From NCBI GenBank assembly GCA_937952995.1, contig CALFYB010000169.1, forward strand, positions 1 through 8,154: a stretch of 8,154 nt of DNA. Direction: 5' to 3'. The notes under the pieces were generated by a model, which saw only the letters and a program-made list of their open reading frames with translations, was not told where the DNA came from and ran no database searches. Numbering within the stretch: the stretch's first letter is position 1; every line of letters starts with the position of its first letter. This document shows, one piece after another, positions 5,400-8,154 of the stretch. The position numbers and the translations under genes were made by a program. The stretch comes from an uncultured Caulobacteraceae bacterium. Lineage in GTDB: Bacteria > Pseudomonadota > Alphaproteobacteria > Caulobacterales > Caulobacteraceae.

Positions 5400-7157
5400 C
5401 TAGCCGCCCGTGCGGGTGGCCGAGGCACAGCCCTTTCCAGCAACGGCCATCAGCTGGGGATGTTCGCGCGTGACCCCGGCGAGGATCTCGCAGCGCTGAT
5501 CGTTGGTAGGGATTGTGGGATCAGCCATCAGGTCGCGAACAATGCGCTCGCCGCTTTCCTGATCCTTGCTCATTCGCACGCCGCCGCCTGCAGAGCTATC
5601 GAAGATCATCAGCCGGTCGGCGTCCGAAGCGTTGGACCAGGTCTTCCACTCGGGCAAGCGACCATCGACGCCGCGTCCGGGCGCGCCGGTGGCGGCGAAA
5701 TTGACCCAATAGCTCATCATCGAGTCCGACAGGGCGATCCGGCCGGGCGCGTTGGCCTCGGTAAAGGCAAAGCGGTCAAAGGCCCCCAAGAGCTGGAAGT
5801 GACCAAAGACGAAGGGGATTTCGATACTGTGGCCTGCGCCGAGCAACTGACCCAGATCGGTGGTCAAAACCTTACCCTGTTCGTCCCAATCAAAGCGGTA
5901 TCCCCAGACCGGCGCGTGACCACCTTGAACCATACGATTGGCCGGACCATCGACCGAATTGGCCCGCCACATCCGGCTCGGATAGCGCGACGCCGCCTCA
6001 TAGAGGGCCTTGTCCTTAGCCATGGGGAGCAGGCCGAGGGTGTACTTGACCATCTTAGGGTTCAGGGCGTTGAACAGCTTCATCTCATCGCGGTTGGTGC
6101 CGGTAATGACCGGGACCGAATTATAGGCGGTCGGGCTGTCGATCACCGAGTCCAGACCTGCGGCGGGCAAGGTGATACCGTCGGCAATGACGCGGTAAGG
6201 GTCCACGTCGCGGCTCCCGACCTTGTAGGCGTCATAGATCGCCTTGACCGAGACGGCGCGAAGGGCTGCCCCTGTCACAGGCTGACCGGCACCGATAAGA
6301 CGCTCAGCCACGGCGAGGCCTGATTGCGGTTTCTTGCCCTCAGTACCTTCGGCCACGGCCATCGGTTCAGAGCGGAACGAGCCCGATTGGATGATCGCCC
6401 GTTGGAACAGGCCCTTGGCCCGGGGGCTGGCCACCAGCGCCGCCACGTTCTGACCGCCAGCGCTTTCGCCAAAGATGGTCACACGGCTGGTATCGCCGCC
6501 AAAGGTTGCAACATCGTCGCGCACCCATTCGAGCGCCCGGATCTGATCGAGCATGCCAAAGTTGGGCGAGCCATCATCGGCAAGGCTGCTGCCGTCTCGC
6601 AAGGCCGGATGGGCCATCCAGCCGAGCGCGCCGAGGCGGTACTGCACGACGACAACAATGACCTTAAACCGCGCCGCCAAGGCCGAACCATTATATTGCT
6701 CGGCGCGGCCCCAGGTATTGGAACCGCCATGGATCCAGACCATGACCGGCAGCTTCGCGGCTGAGGCCTCGCTCGCCGTCATCGGCGGGGCATAGACGTC
6801 CAGATAGAGGCAGTCCTCTTGTCCGGCGATCTCACCGAACCGGGCCTTGGGCACACCGTCCATGGCGCTCAGGATCTGAGGGCACCAAGGGGCAGGCTTG
6901 GTCGAGACGCGCGTTTCGGTCCAGCCTTCCGCCGGACGCGGTGAGCGCCAGCGGAACTCACCTACCGGCGGGCGGGCAAAGGGAATAGCGCGCCAGGCAT
7001 GGGCTCCGGTATCAGCATCGACATAGCCAACAATGGGTCCCTGCGGCAGGGCGCGGCTGGTGGCAGGATTGGCCGATGGCAGGTCCGGCGCGGACTGGGC
7101 TGCCGTCGAGCAGGCGCTCAGGCAAAGGGCGGCCAGTAGAATGGCAATGCGCTTCAT
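5400..7157 (-). CDS. Carboxylesterase/lipase family (type B) lipoprotein
   Basis: A 585-residue type-B carboxylesterase that hydrolyses carboxylic esters. Family landmarks in order: AWRAIPFARPPVGEFRWRSP (54-73), EDCLYLDVYAP (115-125), oxyanion-hole HGG (143-145), nucleophile elbow GESAGG with Ser232, acid Glu358 in TNRDE, and His443 in GAGHSIEIPFVFG. Cys92 and Cys116 are the conserved disulfide pair. The N-terminus MKRIAILLAALCLSAC is a lipoprotein signal with lipobox LSAC and lipidated Cys16; Ser at +2 is compatible with an outer-membrane lipoprotein. A longer in-frame reading exists up to 7280, but the ATG at 7157 is chosen because it has GGGGGA six bases upstream and starts exactly at the signal peptide. 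It is monocistronic, flanked by a terminator-like region and by a divergent SDR gene. The natural substrate is unknown; an external ester feeding nearby oxidoreductases is an inference. Confidence 0.95.
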   Translation of the reverse strand: MKRIAILLAALCLSACSTAAQSAPDLPSANPATSRALPQGPIVGYVDADTGAHAWRAIPFARPPVGEFRWRSPRPAEGWTETRVSTKPAPWCPQILSAMDGVPKARFGEIAGQEDCLYLDVYAPPMTASEASAAKLPVMVWIHGGSNTWGRAEQYNGSALAARFKVIVVVVQYRLGALGWMAHPALRDGSSLADDGSPNFGMLDQIRALEWVRDDVATFGGDTSRVTIFGESAGGQNVAALVASPRAKGLFQRAIIQSGSFRSEPMAVAEGTEGKKPQSGLAVAERLIGAGQPVTGAALRAVSVKAIYDAYKVGSRDVDPYRVIADGITLPAAGLDSVIDSPTAYNSVPVITGTNRDEMKLFNALNPKMVKYTLGLLPMAKDKALYEAASRYPSRMWRANSVDGPANRMVQGGHAPVWGYRFDWDEQGKVLTTDLGQLLGAGHSIEIPFVFGHFQLLGAFDRFAFTEANAPGRIALSDSMMSYWVNFAATGAPGRGVDGRLPEWKTWSNASDADRLMIFDSSAGGGVRMSKDQESGERIVRDLMADPTIPTNDQRCEILAGVTREHPQLMAVAGKGCASATRTGG

Positions 7158-7184
7158 GGTTTCCCCCAATGAACTTTGAGGTTG

Positions 7185-7213
7185 AACATAGGCCGAAGGG
7201 CGCGCGCGGCCAA
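7185..7213 (-). promoter_or_regulatory. Candidate sigma-70 promoter of the carboxylesterase gene
   Basis: The minus strand reads TTGGCC (7208-7213), exactly 17 bases, then TATGTT (7185-7190). This gives four of six matches in each box with ideal spacing. Transcription would begin near 7178, about 20 bases before the ATG and upstream of the GGGGGA ribosome-binding site. The spacer contains an alternating GC run (7200-7207). Confidence 0.4.
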
Positions 7214-7232
7214 TGGGGTGATTTCGACCGTC

Positions 7233-7261
7233 TTGGCCCTTCCCCTCGCCGCCCCTACCGC
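7233..7261 (+). promoter_or_regulatory. Weak candidate promoter of the third SDR gene
   Basis: TTGGCC (7233-7238) followed after 17 bases by TACCGC (7256-7261) is the best-placed pair for the plus-strand SDR, with a leader of about 33 bases. The -10 is poor. TTGGCC is the mirror image of the carboxylesterase -35 at 7208-7213, so the two divergent promoters would have facing -35 boxes 19 bases apart. Confidence 0.2.
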
Positions 7262-7300
7262 CTAACGTCGCGCCAACCATACAAACCAGAGGGAACGGAC

Positions 7301-8071
7301 ATGGATCTTCAGCTTAAGGGTAAGAACGCAGTCATTTTGGGCGGCACACGCGGTATTGGCCGGGCCATTGCCGAACGCCTAGCGCTGGAGGGTGCCAATG
7401 TGGCGATCTGCGCGCGCGATAAGGCTCAGGTGGCCGAAACGGTTGCAGCCCTAAGCGCCATGGGCGTCAAGGCGACGGGGGCCTCGGTCGATATTATGGA
7501 CGGCGCGGCCCTGAAGGGCTGGATCAGCGATGCGGGCACCGAGCTTGGCGGGATTGACCTGCTGGTCTCCAACGCCGGAGCCATGGCTCAGGGCGGCGAT
7601 CCGGCCTCTTGGGAACAGAATTTCAAGCTCGACGTTCTGGGCATGGTCAATGCGTTCGACGCAGCCAAGCCGTTCCTGAAAAAGGCGGCGGCGGAAACGG
7701 GCGATGCCTCGTTCGTGATCATCGCTTCGATCTCGGCAGCAGAGACCGACAATGCCAGCTCTTACGGGCCCATCAAGGCGGCGCTGATCCACTTCGCCAA
7801 GGGTCTGGCCCGGCAATATGCCTCGCAGCATATCCGCACCAATGTCGTCTCGCCCGGTACCGTCTATTTCAAGGGCGGGGTCTGGAACACCATCGAGACC
7901 AACATGCCCGAACTGTTCGCCACCAGCATGGCTCGCAACCCAATGGGCCGGATGGCCACGCCCGAAGACATCGCCAACGCGGCGGTGTTCCTCAGCAGCC
8001 CGCTGTCGTCCTTCACCAGCGGCATCAATATGGTCGTCGATGGAGCCCTGAGCCGCCGGGTCAATTTCTAG
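7301..8071 (+). CDS. Short-chain dehydrogenase/reductase family oxidoreductase
   Basis: A 256-residue classical-length SDR. It has the nucleotide-binding loop GGTRGIG (14-20), NAG (91-93), catalytic Ser143, Tyr155 and Lys159 (SYGPIK), PG (185-186) and the C-terminal PEDIANAAVFLSSP...SGINMVVDGAL stretch usual for 3-oxoacyl-ACP-reductase-like SDRs. Arg39 after the second strand (CARD) suggests NADP(H). The helix-E Asn of the catalytic tetrad appears to be Asp111 (7631-7633) in KLDVLG. It reduces a ketone or oxidises a secondary alcohol; the substrate is not assignable. An in-frame reading extends upstream to 7076, but the ATG at 7301 is clear: AGAGGG (7288-7293) lies seven bases before it and the fold begins immediately. 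It is divergent from the carboxylesterase across 143 bases, which hints at linked expression. Confidence 0.93.
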   Translation: MDLQLKGKNAVILGGTRGIGRAIAERLALEGANVAICARDKAQVAETVAALSAMGVKATGASVDIMDGAALKGWISDAGTELGGIDLLVSNAGAMAQGGDPASWEQNFKLDVLGMVNAFDAAKPFLKKAAAETGDASFVIIASISAAETDNASSYGPIKAALIHFAKGLARQYASQHIRTNVVSPGTVYFKGGVWNTIETNMPELFATSMARNPMGRMATPEDIANAAVFLSSPLSSFTSGINMVVDGALSRRVNF

Positions 8072-8087
8072 GGTTTGTGAAGAGCCG

Positions 8088-8112
8088 CGTCATTGCGAGG
8101 CGCATTAAGCAA
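8088..8112 (+). repeat. Possible remnant of a dispersed intergenic repeat
   Basis: CGTCATTGCGAGG followed by CGCATTAAGCAA resembles, from memory, a degenerate copy of the dispersed element with core GTCATTGCGAGG...AAGCAA found between genes in many bacteria. It lies in non-coding DNA just after the SDR stop. With a single imperfect copy in view, the assignment is tentative. Confidence 0.35.
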
Positions 8113-8118
8113 ACAAAG

Positions 8119-8145
8119 CCCTTTCCCCCCTTGAGGGGGAGAGGG
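8119..8145 (+). terminator. GC-rich hairpin after the SDR gene (repeat-type, possible terminator)
   Basis: CCCTTTCCCCC (8119-8129) pairs with GGGGGAGAGGG (8135-8145) to make an 11-bp stem with one G-U pair and a 5-base loop, 48 bases after the SDR stop. No T-run follows (TTGGGAGAG), so it is not a textbook rho-independent terminator. The same CCCTCTCCCCC-type stem with a TTGA loop is, to my knowledge, a very common intergenic repeat in GC-rich proteobacteria. It may stop transcription or simply be a repeat copy. Confidence 0.5.
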
Positions 8146-8154
8146 TTGGGAGAG

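Noticed and set aside
5460..6323. Plus-strand reading frame (287 codons) opposite the carboxylesterase
   Set aside because: It is antisense to the esterase core, with no domain pattern, no ribosome-binding site and shadow-like composition.
7200..7208. Alternating GC run as a Z-DNA-forming element
   Set aside because: It is only about four dinucleotide repeats in GC-rich DNA, too short to claim a structural role.
7158..7280. 41-codon N-terminal extension of the carboxylesterase
   Set aside because: It would place a lipoprotein signal inside the protein. The ATG at 7157 has a good ribosome-binding site, and the candidate promoter lies inside the extension.
7076..7300. 75-codon N-terminal extension of the third SDR
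   Set aside because: It overlaps the divergent carboxylesterase start and shows no conserved sequence; the ATG at 7301 has a strong Shine-Dalgarno and begins the SDR fold directly.

Overview
The window is GC-rich, gene-dense DNA from a Gram-negative bacterium, most likely an alphaproteobacterium of the Caulobacterales or a sphingomonad-like relative. The evidence is codon choice, the use of GTG starts, a lipoprotein-type carboxylesterase, a secreted nuclease with an excalibur domain, and a dispersed-repeat tail. The assignment comes from reading protein style, not from a database match. No mobile element, CRISPR array, tRNA or rRNA is visible, and no gap between genes exceeds 300 bases.

Layout. 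Bases 1-1257 (minus strand) hold a phytanoyl-CoA-dioxygenase-family enzyme. It is translationally coupled (GTGA overlap) to an alpha/beta-hydrolase esterase that runs off the left edge. Reading the other way from a shared 138-bp intergenic region are a glutathione S-transferase and a short-chain dehydrogenase/reductase (SDR) with a non-canonical active site (1396-2793, plus). Converging on them is a minus-strand run: an excalibur-domain nuclease (4671-5249), a shortened acyl-CoA-dehydrogenase-like protein (3692-4615) and a RhlG-like 3-oxoacyl reductase SDR (2808-3617). A terminator-like region (5326-5388) separates these from a minus-strand lipoprotein carboxylesterase (5400-7157). That gene is divergent from a third SDR (7301-8071, plus). 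The window ends in a hairpin repeat.

How the genes fit together. Apart from the nuclease, every gene belongs to a family that handles hydrophobic esters, acyl chains or alcohol/ketone intermediates: two esterases, one Fe(II)/2-oxoglutarate hydroxylase, one GST, three SDRs from different subfamilies and one acyl-CoA-dehydrogenase relative. This looks like an accessory catabolic or lipid-modification neighbourhood. The substrate cannot be read from the sequence, and the genes lie in at least four transcription units, so a single pathway is an inference.

I did not find a convincing new multi-gene system. The points most worth a second look are the SDR lacking its catalytic Tyr and Asn, the acyl-CoA-dehydrogenase-like protein lacking the usual C-terminal half and catalytic-base motif, the nuclease with Tyr where staphylococcal nuclease has Asp40, and the perfect 8-bp inverted repeat just upstream of the nuclease start.
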